8,076 nucleotides of DNA, taken from the NCBI GenBank assembly GCA_900299205.1, contig OMIW01000131.1, positions 1 to 8,076 on the forward strand. Direction: 5' to 3'. Positions 1 to 5,778 of this stretch are shown one piece after another. Both the position numbers and the translations under genes were made by a program. The first letter of the stretch is position 1, and each line of letters begins with the position of its first letter. The stretch is from Pseudomonadota bacterium. Lineage in GTDB: Bacteria; Bdellovibrionota_C; UBA2361; OMIW01. Under the pieces are notes generated by a model. It did not search any database, was not told where the DNA came from, and saw only the letters and a program-made list of their open reading frames with translations.

Positions 1-1
1 T

Positions 2-709
2 GGCGGTCACATCTCGAGAGAAGTAGCAGAAAAACTCCGAGGTGCAGCGGAAGGCGCCCGGATAGCTTTGTTGAAAGATGGCGGTCAAGTTGAAAACCTT
101 ATTAAGAACACCGCGGGGGCGAGCCGTCGAGCGGGAATCGCGGCTTTGAGGGATCGAGTCGCGGACTTTTCTGAGAGGATGGACGCCGCAATTGTGAAAG
201 CGGAGCTGGGGCAACTCCGCGAAAAGGGGATTGAATCTCTTGGAGGGGTGGCTCCTGGTTCCACCGATGTCGCGGGAGTCATGAGGGCTCATGGAGTGGA
301 CGAAGCAATAGCAGCAAGCGACCAGCATCAGTTTATGATTTGCATGAAGGAGGTCGAGAGGGATCTAGGTAGGCGAAATAGGGTTATGGCCCGATTTGAC
401 GAGGTTGAAGGAAGCAGCCGAGGAAGGGGTTGGTCAGACCCACAGCGGAAAATATTTGAAGAGTGGAAGAGCGGTTTCGCAGAGGCTGTCGCGGACCAAA
501 AATTTACGGTGGAGGAGTATCAGCGTAACATGGCACTGCTTGACCGGTGCCGGACTGCTCTTCATGAGCGGGTGTTCGATGAGTTGGAGAAAGGTGCTAG
601 GGGATTCATGCAGATGCTCCGTAGTGCGAGGACGAATGGAGAAGGAAAGCGGATAGATGGCGCGCTTGGCGAACTAGGGGGGGCGTTGGATTCAGAAATC
701 GGCAGGTAA
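2..709 (+). CDS. Unrecognised helical protein, 5'-truncated by the window edge
   Basis: The reading frame is open from base 2 to the TAA at 707-709 (235 codons visible) and has no stop before the window edge, so the true start probably lies upstream. A TTG at 68 is in frame but has no convincing ribosome binding site. I do not recognise the family. The product is hydrophilic, rich in Ala, Arg, Glu and Lys, and looks almost entirely alpha-helical, with heptad-like stretches near the start and in the last 80 residues. One Gly/Pro/Ser break (around GGVAPGSTD) may separate two helical blocks. There is no hydrophobic membrane segment and no motif I can tie to an enzyme. It lies 205 bp upstream of another small helical acidic gene on the same strand, so the two could be functionally linked, but that is inference only. 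Its continuous length and ordinary codon use make it a credible gene. Confidence 0.7.
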   Translation, partial: GGHISREVAEKLRGAAEGARIALLKDGGQVENLIKNTAGASRRAGIAALRDRVADFSERMDAAIVKAELGQLREKGIESLGGVAPGSTDVAGVMRAHGVDEAIAASDQHQFMICMKEVERDLGRRNRVMARFDEVEGSSRGRGWSDPQRKIFEEWKSGFAEAVADQKFTVEEYQRNMALLDRCRTALHERVFDELEKGARGFMQMLRSARTNGEGKRIDGALGELGGALDSEIGR

Positions 710-791
710 GGCTGCCCGCGGCTATTTAGCTTGAATTGGGGGGCGTTTGGTTGGAGCTTAGTCTGTTCATCCGGGGGCCGTTGCTATTTAC

Positions 792-824
792 GGGGAGAAT
801 CCGTTCGTTTCGCGGCTTCTCCCC
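792..824 (+). other. Stem-loop between the two orphan genes
   Basis: GGGGAGAA (792-799) pairs perfectly with TTCTCCCC (817-824), and a short inner CCG/CGG stem (801-803 with 813-815) sits inside the loop. The sequence after the stem is pyrimidine-rich but is not a run of T, so it is not a textbook intrinsic terminator. It could still act as a transcription end, a processing site or a 3' stabiliser for the upstream gene. Confidence 0.45.
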
Positions 825-914
825 TTCCTGAAGTTCGGTGATCGGTTGAGGAGGCCGGGGCGTATTTAGGTCGTGCATTCTGGGGTTTTTAAGGCGTTGT
901 GAAGAGGAGGTAAC

Positions 915-1130
915 ATGACAGACTCGGGAGACAGTTTTGATGCGGAGTATTCTGCTTTGTGTGAAGACCTCGATCTGATGGAGGTCCTTGGAGAACAGCG
1001 GCTTCAGGCAATCAACGAGGTGATGGATCGGATTAAGTCGTTCTTGGCGATTGAGGGCACTGATGGGCTTGAGCTGGCGATGGCAGAGGTAAAGGCCCTC
1101 GAGGAACGCATAGCAAGGGGTGAATTTTGA
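915..1130 (+). CDS. Small acidic helical protein of unknown function (71 aa)
   Basis: The ATG at 915 is preceded by a strong Shine-Dalgarno, AGGAGG at 905-910, four bases upstream, and the frame closes with TGA at 1128-1130. The 71-residue product is strongly acidic at its N-terminus (several Asp/Glu and Ser) and becomes an amphipathic helix with regular Leu, Ile and Met spacing from about residue 18 to the end, suggesting a coiled-coil or helical-hairpin adaptor. It has no signal peptide or membrane segment and one Cys (about residue 16). I do not recognise the family. The ribosome binding site is the main reason to accept it over the overlapping antisense frame. It follows the helical gene ending at 709 and precedes the mraZ promoter region, so it could be the last gene of an upstream operon. 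A small partner or chaperone of the upstream product is possible but unsupported. Confidence 0.65.
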   Translation: MTDSGDSFDAEYSALCEDLDLMEVLGEQRLQAINEVMDRIKSFLAIEGTDGLELAMAEVKALEERIARGEF

Positions 1131-1337
1131 CGACATCCCAGTTTTTTTGTTGGTGGGTCTCTCTCGAACCAACCCTGGACCACCGGAGCTGGATACGAGC
1201 CTGAAGTAATTACAAAAACCTGCCACCGTTCCCCGCTAGCATAGGGTGGGTCGGCATCCTTGAACTTCCCCGCGGTCTCTGCATACCGACTCGGAGTCGC
1301 TAGGCAAGCCAGCCCAATCACCCTCCCCGAGCCATCG

Positions 1338-1358
1338 TTTGAAATGGGGCGTTTCAAA
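1338..1358 (+). other. Perfect 7-bp hairpin
   Basis: TTTGAAA at 1338-1344 pairs with TTTCAAA at 1352-1358 around a 7-base loop, TGGGGCG. A G-T wobble could extend it by one pair. No T-run follows, so it is not a standard terminator. Confidence 0.4.
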
Positions 1359-1406
1359 TCATTACCAAAGCATCCGTTAACCCCATGGGTAGCTCTCGGA
1401 TTCGTG

Positions 1407-1429
1407 CTCGGGGTCTCTGATACCCCGAG
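1407..1429 (+). other. Perfect 8-bp GC-rich hairpin upstream of the mraZ promoter
   Basis: CTCGGGGT at 1407-1414 pairs with ACCCCGAG at 1422-1429 around the 7-base loop CTCTGAT. It ends 39 bases before the candidate -35 box. There is no U-tract after it. The core GGTCTCTG-ATACC recurs with one extra base at 1274-1287, where it can also form a weaker hairpin. Confidence 0.5.
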
Positions 1430-1468
1430 GGTTCGCTCGAAAGCAACGCAATCCCCTTTATTTGCACC

Positions 1469-1496
1469 TTGACCAACCCTTCCCGCGTCCTATAGT
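1469..1496 (+). promoter_or_regulatory. Candidate sigma70-type promoter of the dcw cluster
   Basis: TTGACC (1469-1474) and TATAGT (1491-1496) are separated by 16 bases, each box one or two mismatches from consensus. Transcription would start near 1503, giving a leader of about 95 nt before mraZ. Its location directly upstream of the phased GTGG repeats and mraZ matches the arrangement of the E. coli mra promoter. Confidence 0.6.
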
Positions 1497-1504
1497 GTAG
1501 CGGA

Positions 1505-1530
1505 GTGGGATGAAGTGGCAAGCTGTCCCC
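1505..1530 (+). promoter_or_regulatory. Candidate MraZ operator: GTGG repeats at 10-bp phase
   Basis: GTGGGA (1505-1510), GTGGCA (1515-1520) and GTCCCC (1525-1530) start exactly 10 bases apart, so they lie on one face of the helix. MraZ proteins are known to bind arrays of short TGGGN repeats separated by 5 bases upstream of their own gene. Two units fit well and the third only partly. The array begins at the predicted start of transcription, a position suited to autorepression. Confidence 0.5.
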
Positions 1531-1598
1531 TAAACGATGTTCCGAAATGTCTAGTGTTGGTCTGAACTCACTGAAGTTTCCGAGGACGCGGTGGTGTC

Positions 1599-2111
1599 AT
1601 GGCGTTTGATGATGCATCGGGCGAAGCGGTTGAAGAGGTGTGTGAACAGGGGCTGGTGGCCTTCCGGGGGAGTTTTAGCCATGCGGTGGACGAAAAGGGG
1701 CGAGTGAGTTTGCCTTCGGAGTTTCGCCGGGTGTTGCAGCTTCGGAATGAGCAGACGGTCGTGCTGACCAACTATATCTCTGACGGAGCGCGGTGTATCG
1801 AGGGTTTCGGGGTTCGGGAGTGGGCGGCTTTTGAGGCGAAGCTTCGGGCGAAGAGTCGGTTTGATCCGAGGGTGCAGAAACTCGAGAACTTCTATCTCAG
1901 CCGTGCGACTGAATGTTCTCTCGATGGTAGTGGGCGAATGTTGATTCCGGGGCACCTCAGGACGTATGCAGGTCTCGAGCGAGATGTTACCTTCACCTCC
2001 TCGTTGCATGGCTTTCGGCTGTGGGATAAGCGGGTATGGGATGTGATCTTCAATGCGGCTGAGGCGGCTCTGATGGCTGACCCTTCAATTTTTGCCGCGG
2101 TGGATCTGTAG
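1599..2111 (+). CDS. mraZ: MraZ, transcriptional regulator of the division/cell-wall cluster
   Basis: MraZ is a small DNA-binding protein that forms ring oligomers and represses the dcw operon through repeats in its own promoter. The two SpoVT/AbrB-like halves are visible: the first around residues 22-37, with FRGSF followed by DEKGRVSLPSEFR, and the second around residues 105-120, with DGSGRMLIPGHLR and a following YAGLERDV. The WDKRVWD segment near the C-terminus is also typical. At 170 aa from ATG 1599 it is longer than the roughly 150 aa usual for the family, because about 20 residues precede the normal FRG start. GTG codons at 1638 and 1656 are possible alternative starts; the SD-like GAGGA at 1582-1586 is 12 bases from ATG 1599. 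It is the first gene after the promoter and phased sites at 1469-1530, and opens the order mraZ-rsmH-ftsL-ftsI. Confidence 0.95.
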   Translation: MAFDDASGEAVEEVCEQGLVAFRGSFSHAVDEKGRVSLPSEFRRVLQLRNEQTVVLTNYISDGARCIEGFGVREWAAFEAKLRAKSRFDPRVQKLENFYLSRATECSLDGSGRMLIPGHLRTYAGLERDVTFTSSLHGFRLWDKRVWDVIFNAAEAALMADPSIFAAVDL

Positions 2112-2116
2112 TTAGT

Positions 2117-2155
2117 TCCGTTCTGAAAAAAACTCCATGGTTTTCTCAGAACGGA
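2117..2155 (+). other. Long hairpin directly after mraZ
   Basis: TCCGTTCTGA (2117-2126) pairs with TCAGAACGGA (2146-2155). After one A-C mismatch, AAAA (2128-2131) pairs with TTTT (2141-2144), leaving a 9-base loop. It starts 6 bases past the mraZ stop codon. No T-run follows on the + strand, so full termination is unlikely; attenuation, RNA processing or an inserted palindromic repeat are all possible. Confidence 0.6.
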
Positions 2156-2174
2156 CCATAGGTGGTCCGGAGTA

Positions 2175-2205
2175 CCTCCTGAAATAGGTATTCTATTTCA
2201 GGAGG
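2175..2205 (+). other. Perfect 13-bp hairpin between mraZ and rsmH
   Basis: CCTCCTGAAATAG (2175-2187) pairs without mismatch with CTATTTCAGGAGG (2193-2205) around the loop GTATT. It ends 36 bases before the rsmH start. The right arm contains GGAGG, which would be masked in the stem, but it is too far from the rsmH ATG to be its ribosome binding site. No U-tract follows. Confidence 0.65.
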
Positions 2206-2241
2206 CTCAGGTTTCTGTTCGGGCAATCCGGGAGAGGTATC

Positions 2242-3246
2242 ATGACTGGGGAACCGATTGCACCAGTGGGGCAGATTTCATCAGAACTGGATGGTGGCGA
2301 GCAGGTTGAGGTGACTCGTCATGTGCCGGTGCTCGTGCGAGAGGTGCTCGAAGGCCTTGGTGTCGAGCGAGGGGGGTTGTTCCTCGATTGCACCCTCGGA
2401 GGAGGGGGGCATAGTAGTGCGATTCTCGGAGCTCATCCCGAGACAACAATTGTTGCGGTTGATCGGGATATGCGGGCGCTTGGGAGAGCTCGGACGCGAT
2501 TCCAGGGGGAGGAGCGGATAGTCATTCATCACGGACGGTTTGGTGATGTCGCGCGAATTGTTGGGGTAAGCGGTGATGGAGTGGTCGGGGTTGCGGCTGA
2601 AGGGCAGCAACGCTTTGATGGTGTCCTCGCTGACCTTGGAATGTCGACTGACCAACTTACCGAGGGCCGCGGATTTTCGTTTCGTGATGCTTTATCGCTC
2701 GATATGCGGATGGATGAGGGAGAGGGGCTGACGGCGGCATCACTCCTCAACTCGTCATCGATGGCCGAATTAATGCGGGTCTTACGACTAGGCGGGGTTG
2801 GGCGCGAGGTATCTCGTATTGCGAACGAGATTCTCCGTTCGCGACCGATTGAATCGGGGCAAATGCTCGCTGACCTTGTTGCTCGGGTTGTTCCTCGTAC
2901 CCAAGGAGGAAGCCATCCAGCGACGGTGGTGTTCCAGGCGCTTCGTATTGCGGTTAATCGAGAGTGGGAAGAGATCGATTCGCTGCTGCAAGCGGTGCCA
3001 CGGATGATGAAGCCAGGGGGACGGCTTGCGATCATCTGTTTTCATTCGCTGGAGGATCAGCGGGTGACGCGACAGCTACGACAATGGGCCGCAGGTGATA
3101 CTGCTCCCGCTTCGAGGACGGATATGAGGAGGGAGCGGCCCATCGGTCGTCTTCTCACGAAACATGCGGTTGAGCCACGACCTGAGGAGGTACAGGCCAA
3201 TTCCGCATCGCGAAGTGCGCGTTTGCGGGTATTTGAATTTTTTTGA
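2242..3246 (+). CDS. rsmH: RsmH (MraW), 16S rRNA m4C1402 methyltransferase
   Basis: RsmH is a cytoplasmic SAM-dependent enzyme that methylates N4 of cytidine 1402 in the 16S rRNA P-site. The family signature HVPVLVREVLEGL (from residue 27) is followed by the SAM-binding glycine loop DCTLGGGGHS (residues 49-58), an acidic DRDMRALGRA segment, LADLGMSTDQL, the GRGFSF and LDMRMD motifs, then GGRLAIICFHSLEDQRV and the C-terminal SRSARLRVFEF, all typical of full-length family members. At 334 aa it is slightly longer than E. coli RsmH (313 aa), mainly through about 20 extra N-terminal residues and a short insertion before LADLGMS. The start is ATG 2242, with GAGAGGT a few bases upstream. It lies 130 bp after mraZ, with two hairpins between, and 50 bp before ftsL, in the standard dcw order. 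Its expression presumably depends on the promoter upstream of mraZ. Confidence 0.96.
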   Translation: MTGEPIAPVGQISSELDGGEQVEVTRHVPVLVREVLEGLGVERGGLFLDCTLGGGGHSSAILGAHPETTIVAVDRDMRALGRARTRFQGEERIVIHHGRFGDVARIVGVSGDGVVGVAAEGQQRFDGVLADLGMSTDQLTEGRGFSFRDALSLDMRMDEGEGLTAASLLNSSSMAELMRVLRLGGVGREVSRIANEILRSRPIESGQMLADLVARVVPRTQGGSHPATVVFQALRIAVNREWEEIDSLLQAVPRMMKPGGRLAIICFHSLEDQRVTRQLRQWAAGDTAPASRTDMRRERPIGRLLTKHAVEPRPEEVQANSASRSARLRVFEFF

Positions 3247-3296
3247 TCCATTGACTGTTTTTACATTTCGGTCCATTCACTATCGGGGAGGAAGCT

Positions 3297-3614
3297 ATGG
3301 CGGTATGTCTTGATTATCAAACGGTCTACTTGCGGCGGGAGTCGAGCTCGCTGGGGTGGCATCTCTGTGTGGCATCGGGTGTTATTCTTATCGGGACGCT
3401 GATGGGCCAGATTTGGGTTCGCACTGAAGTCACCGATCTTGGATACCAGATAGCAGAGCAGCACCGTCTTCAGGGGCAGTTGACGATGGAGCGCCAAGAG
3501 CTCGAATTGGAGCGGATCGTTCTTCATCGTCCTGACCAGTTGAAGGAACGGGCTGCGAAAAAGCTCGGATTTCGTTCCCCACAAAAAGACCAGGTATTTC
3601 GGGTAGGGCGATAG
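3297..3614 (+). CDS. ftsL: FtsL-like bitopic cell-division protein
   Basis: FtsL is a small single-pass inner-membrane protein that, with FtsB and FtsQ, forms the divisome scaffold and activates FtsW-FtsI septal synthesis. The 105-residue product has a short cytoplasmic N-terminus with RR at 13-14, one hydrophobic segment at about residues 19-41, and a periplasmic helix (about 45-85) with coiled-coil spacing rich in Gln, Glu and Leu. It ends with the family-typical pattern of a short helix, KKLGF and a Pro/Gln-containing tail near QVFRV. Sequence conservation in this family is low, so the call rests on size, topology, this tail and position between rsmH and ftsI. The start is ATG 3297 with a strong GGGGAGGA SD at 3285-3292. 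I see no credible promoter of its own in the 50-bp gap after rsmH. Confidence 0.88.
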   Translation: MAVCLDYQTVYLRRESSSLGWHLCVASGVILIGTLMGQIWVRTEVTDLGYQIAEQHRLQGQLTMERQELELERIVLHRPDQLKERAAKKLGFRSPQKDQVFRVGR

Positions 3615-3682
3615 TGAGATCCCTTGGTGAAGGGAAGAAGAGTTGATGCGAACCCGACGGGACGGAAGAAAGAGGACGCGAG

Positions 3683-3710
3683 CACCTGCAGGTGTCAGGG
3701 GAGGAGTGCC
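3683..3710 (+). promoter_or_regulatory. ftsI ribosome binding site with an adjacent 12-bp palindrome
   Basis: GGGGAGGAG at 3698-3706 places the SD core six bases before ATG 3711 and decides that start over TTG 3624 and GTG 3627, which lack a good SD. Immediately upstream is the perfect palindrome CACCTGCAGGTG (3683-3694). As RNA it could form only a short hairpin, possibly affecting access to the SD. Confidence 0.6.
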
Positions 3711-5684
3711 ATGAGGGGACAGGATCGGTGCGCGGGGTGGCTTGAGTCACTGCGAGAGGTTTTGTTGGAACGACAAGGGGCATGGTGGAGTCGTTTCATC
3801 CCTAGGCGAGGTTATCACCATAAGAGAGTTGGCGGAGGCCATCGCCGCTCAAATGGTAATTTCCCGAATCGAATGCCTAACTACGCCAACGTGGTGCAGA
3901 CCCGGCAATCGAGGCACCACGTTGTCGCAGTGCCAGCATCGGAGCTTCGCGAAGCGAGACTCACGGTTATATTCGTGCCAGCTCTCCTTTGGGCGGGGCT
4001 CGTTGTTGGTAATTTGTATCGGATTCAGCTCGCGGGGGTCGAGCGATGGCGTGGTCGTGCCGAAGACCAGCAATTTAGCGAGATAGCGCTCGCGGGCGAG
4101 CGGGGGGCTATTCTCGATAGAGCTGGACGGGTGATTGCGATGTCGGTCCCTGCTGCGTCGATATATGCGCGTCCTAAATCGATAAAGGACCGCCGAGCTG
4201 TGATTGATGCGGTTGCGCCGATTGTCGGAGCAGAGAAAGCCAGTCTCGCGAAGTCGCTTGAGTCATCGCAGCCATTTGTCTTCCTCGCTCGGCAGGTATC
4301 GCGCAAAATTGCTGAACAGGTATCAGCGCTCGGATTGTCAGGAGTTGGCCATTTGCCCGAATCAAAACGGACCTATCCCTACGGGCAGGCTGCGAGCACA
4401 CTTATCGGGGCGGTGGGTATTGATGGTGAGGGTCTCTCGGGGATTGAGCGGGTTAACGAGGGACGGCTCGCATCAGCGCCAGTGAAGGCTCGGGTGGCGC
4501 GCGATGCGCACGGAAAGCTTATCCAGCTTCCAATGGGGGACGATGCGGTTCTTGAGCCCCGAGTGGGCCATGCAGTGCAGCTCACCCTCGATGTCGAGTT
4601 ACAACGGATGCTCGACGAGGAGCTCGAACAGGGCCGGGTTGCTTCGGGTGCCCGTGGTGCGTTTGGGGTGATGGTCAATGCGACATCAGGGGAGATTCTC
4701 GCGATGAGTCAAGCACCTTCCCCTAACTTCAACGTGCTGCGCCGATTTAACCCTCGGCATCTCCACAATCAGGCGGTCGAAGCAACCTTCGAACCGGGTT
4801 CGATCCTCAAAGCGGTGGTTGCCGCGGGAGCCGTCGAGCGGGGAGTCGTACGTCCCAAAGAGATGATAAATTGCGAGCACGGGAGCTTTTCTTACGCGGG
4901 GCGGACCGTTCACGACGCGCACCCCTCCGATACGATTTCATTTTTTGATGTCGTGGTCCGCTCTTCAAATATTGGAATGGCGAAGGTCGGTGATCGTCTC
5001 GGTCGTTCAAACCTTTACACCATGCTCTCAACCTTTGGGTTCGGGAAACTCACCGATATTGGTCTGCCGGGAGAGAGTGCGGGTATTCTTCGCCCTGTCT
5101 CAACCTGGGCTCAGATAGATGTCGCAACCCATGCCTACGGACAGGGAATTGCCGTTACTCCTCTCCAGGTGGTGCGTGCGTTTAGCGCCCTTGTCAACGG
5201 TGGTACCTTAAATCCCCTTCGTCTCATCAGGGGGCGTCCGGTGAGAGACGAGCCCCAGCGGGTTATTTCGCCGAAGACTTCGGAGATCATTCAGGAAATG
5301 CTTATCGGGGTTGTAGAGGAAGAGCGGGGAACGGGTAGCTTTGCCGCGATTCCTGGTGTCCGTATCGGGGGAAAGACAGGAACTGCCCAGAAGGCAAGAG
5401 TTGGTGGGAGAGGCTATCTCCCCGGAAAGTACATGTCCTCGTTCGTCGGCTTTGCTGACGGTACCGATATAGGCATCACCGATAGATTGGTACTTCTTGT
5501 AACCATGGATGAGCCCACGAGAGGCTCCTATTACGGCGGGATCGTCGCAGCCCCTGTGTTTCAAAGGACGATGAAGAGGGCTCTTGAACATCTTTCTGTG
5601 AGAACGCTTCTGGCGCCGCAGGATGGTGCATCTGAGGGGATGGCGAGATGGCGGGGGCCTGAGGGGTCGGAGATTTCCTCGTAG
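3711..5684 (+). CDS. ftsI: FtsI (PBP3), septal peptidoglycan D,D-transpeptidase
   Basis: FtsI is the class B penicillin-binding protein that cross-links septal peptidoglycan together with FtsW. From ATG 3711 it has 657 aa. Residues 1-83 are a basic, Arg-rich cytoplasmic tail and 84-103 a membrane anchor (VIFVPALLWAGLVV). The dimerisation domain follows, with GERGAILDRAGRVIA starting near residue 130. The transpeptidase domain holds all three active-site motifs: SILK (S364 nucleophile, K367), SSN (418-420) and KTGTA (555-559), plus the conserved YGQGIAVTPLQ segment. No PASTA domain is present. The frame is open back to TTG 3624, adding 29 basic residues, but only ATG 3711 has a strong SD. The cytoplasmic tail of about 83 residues is longer than the roughly 20-25 residues in E. 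coli FtsI. It lies 96 bp after ftsL. murE, the usual next gene, is absent. Confidence 0.95.
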   Translation: MRGQDRCAGWLESLREVLLERQGAWWSRFIPRRGYHHKRVGGGHRRSNGNFPNRMPNYANVVQTRQSRHHVVAVPASELREARLTVIFVPALLWAGLVVGNLYRIQLAGVERWRGRAEDQQFSEIALAGERGAILDRAGRVIAMSVPAASIYARPKSIKDRRAVIDAVAPIVGAEKASLAKSLESSQPFVFLARQVSRKIAEQVSALGLSGVGHLPESKRTYPYGQAASTLIGAVGIDGEGLSGIERVNEGRLASAPVKARVARDAHGKLIQLPMGDDAVLEPRVGHAVQLTLDVELQRMLDEELEQGRVASGARGAFGVMVNATSGEILAMSQAPSPNFNVLRRFNPRHLHNQAVEATFEPGSILKAVVAAGAVERGVVRPKEMINCEHGSFSYAGRTVHDAHPSDTISFFDVVVRSSNIGMAKVGDRLGRSNLYTMLSTFGFGKLTDIGLPGESAGILRPVSTWAQIDVATHAYGQGIAVTPLQVVRAFSALVNGGTLNPLRLIRGRPVRDEPQRVISPKTSEIIQEMLIGVVEEERGTGSFAAIPGVRIGGKTGTAQKARVGGRGYLPGKYMSSFVGFADGTDIGITDRLVLLVTMDEPTRGSYYGGIVAAPVFQRTMKRALEHLSVRTLLAPQDGASEGMARWRGPEGSEISS

Positions 5685-5693
5685 CCTTTTTTT
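5656..5693 (+). terminator. Possible intrinsic terminator overlapping the ftsI 3' end
   Basis: GGC (5656-5658) and GAGG (5661-5664) can pair with CCTC (5677-5680) and GCC (5684-5686) around a small internal loop, and seven T residues follow directly at 5687-5693. The stem is short, so the call is tentative. If functional, it would end the dcw transcript right after ftsI. The T-run also belongs to the left inverted-repeat arm of the transposase unit. Confidence 0.35.
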
Positions 5694-5714
5694 GTCTCAG
5701 AGACACCGTGGAGG
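5684..5714 (+). repeat. Left arm of the inverted repeat flanking the transposase gene
   Basis: The core TCTCAGAGACAC (5695-5706) is exactly the reverse complement of 6937-6948. Going inward, the next eight bases match at six positions and end in a shared GGAGG, so the inner 20 bases agree at 18 of 20. Going outward, GCCTTTTTTT matches GCCTGTTCTT at 8 of 10 after one extra G (5694). The arm contains a small internal palindrome, GTCT CAG AGAC. Confidence 0.6.
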
Positions 5715-5735
5715 CAACATTTTTAAGGAAGTGTC

Positions 5736-5778
5736 GATGATGGGGAAGTACTGATACTTCTCGTTGGAAACCATCATC
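5736..5778 (+). promoter_or_regulatory. Nested stem-loops reaching the transposase start codon
   Basis: GATGATGG (5736-5743) pairs perfectly with CCATCATC (5771-5778), whose last base abuts ATG 5779. Inside it, GAAGTA (5745-5750) pairs with TACTTC (5755-5760) around CTGA. The SD-like GGAAA (5766-5770) lies in the unpaired part. The structure could limit translation of the transposase or serve as a DNA hairpin recognised by it. Confidence 0.45.

Larger units (their letters stand above)
1131..1468. other. Gene-free stretch with several small hairpins upstream of mraZ
   Basis: No frame here has a good ribosome binding site or recognisable product. Visible structures are: T7 at 1142-1148 just after the preceding gene, without a good stem before it; GTTGGT (from about 1149) pairing with ACCAAC near 1168-1173; the palindrome CGACT CGG AGTCG at 1288-1300; TTTGAAA/TTTCAAA at 1338-1358; and CTCGGGGT/ACCCCGAG at 1407-1429. 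No tRNA cloverleaf could be built. The stretch could hold the 3' UTR of the upstream operon, a small RNA, or remnants of mobile sequence. Confidence 0.4.

Noticed and set aside
1149-1210. Possible tRNA-like TCGAACC segment
   Set aside because: No acceptor, anticodon and T-arm stems of the right lengths could be assembled on either strand.
726-1226. Open minus-strand frame of 166 codons
   Set aside because: It runs antisense to the 71-residue gene that has a strong ribosome binding site, has no SD of its own, and its composition (Pro, Ser, Asn, Arg-rich) looks like a shadow frame.
1260-1472. Plus-strand frame of 70 codons upstream of mraZ
   Set aside because: There is no ribosome binding site, it crosses several hairpins and the -35 box of the candidate mraZ promoter, and its product has no protein-like pattern.
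2117-2205. Hairpins after mraZ as intrinsic terminators
   Set aside because: Neither stem is followed by a T-run, and a full stop here would silence the downstream essential genes unless another promoter exists.
3251-3283. TTGACT as the -35 box of a promoter for ftsL
   Set aside because: No acceptable -10 box lies 16-18 bases downstream; the best candidate is 21 bases away and weak.
5694-5704. GTCTCAGAGAC with the adjacent T-run as a terminator
   Set aside because: The T-run precedes the palindrome on the + strand and would be an A-run after it on the minus strand, so it fits neither direction.
5764-5778. TTG 5764 as the transposase start
   Set aside because: It has no SD, whereas ATG 5779 has GGAAA at a suitable distance and begins at the usual HUH-domain N-terminus.
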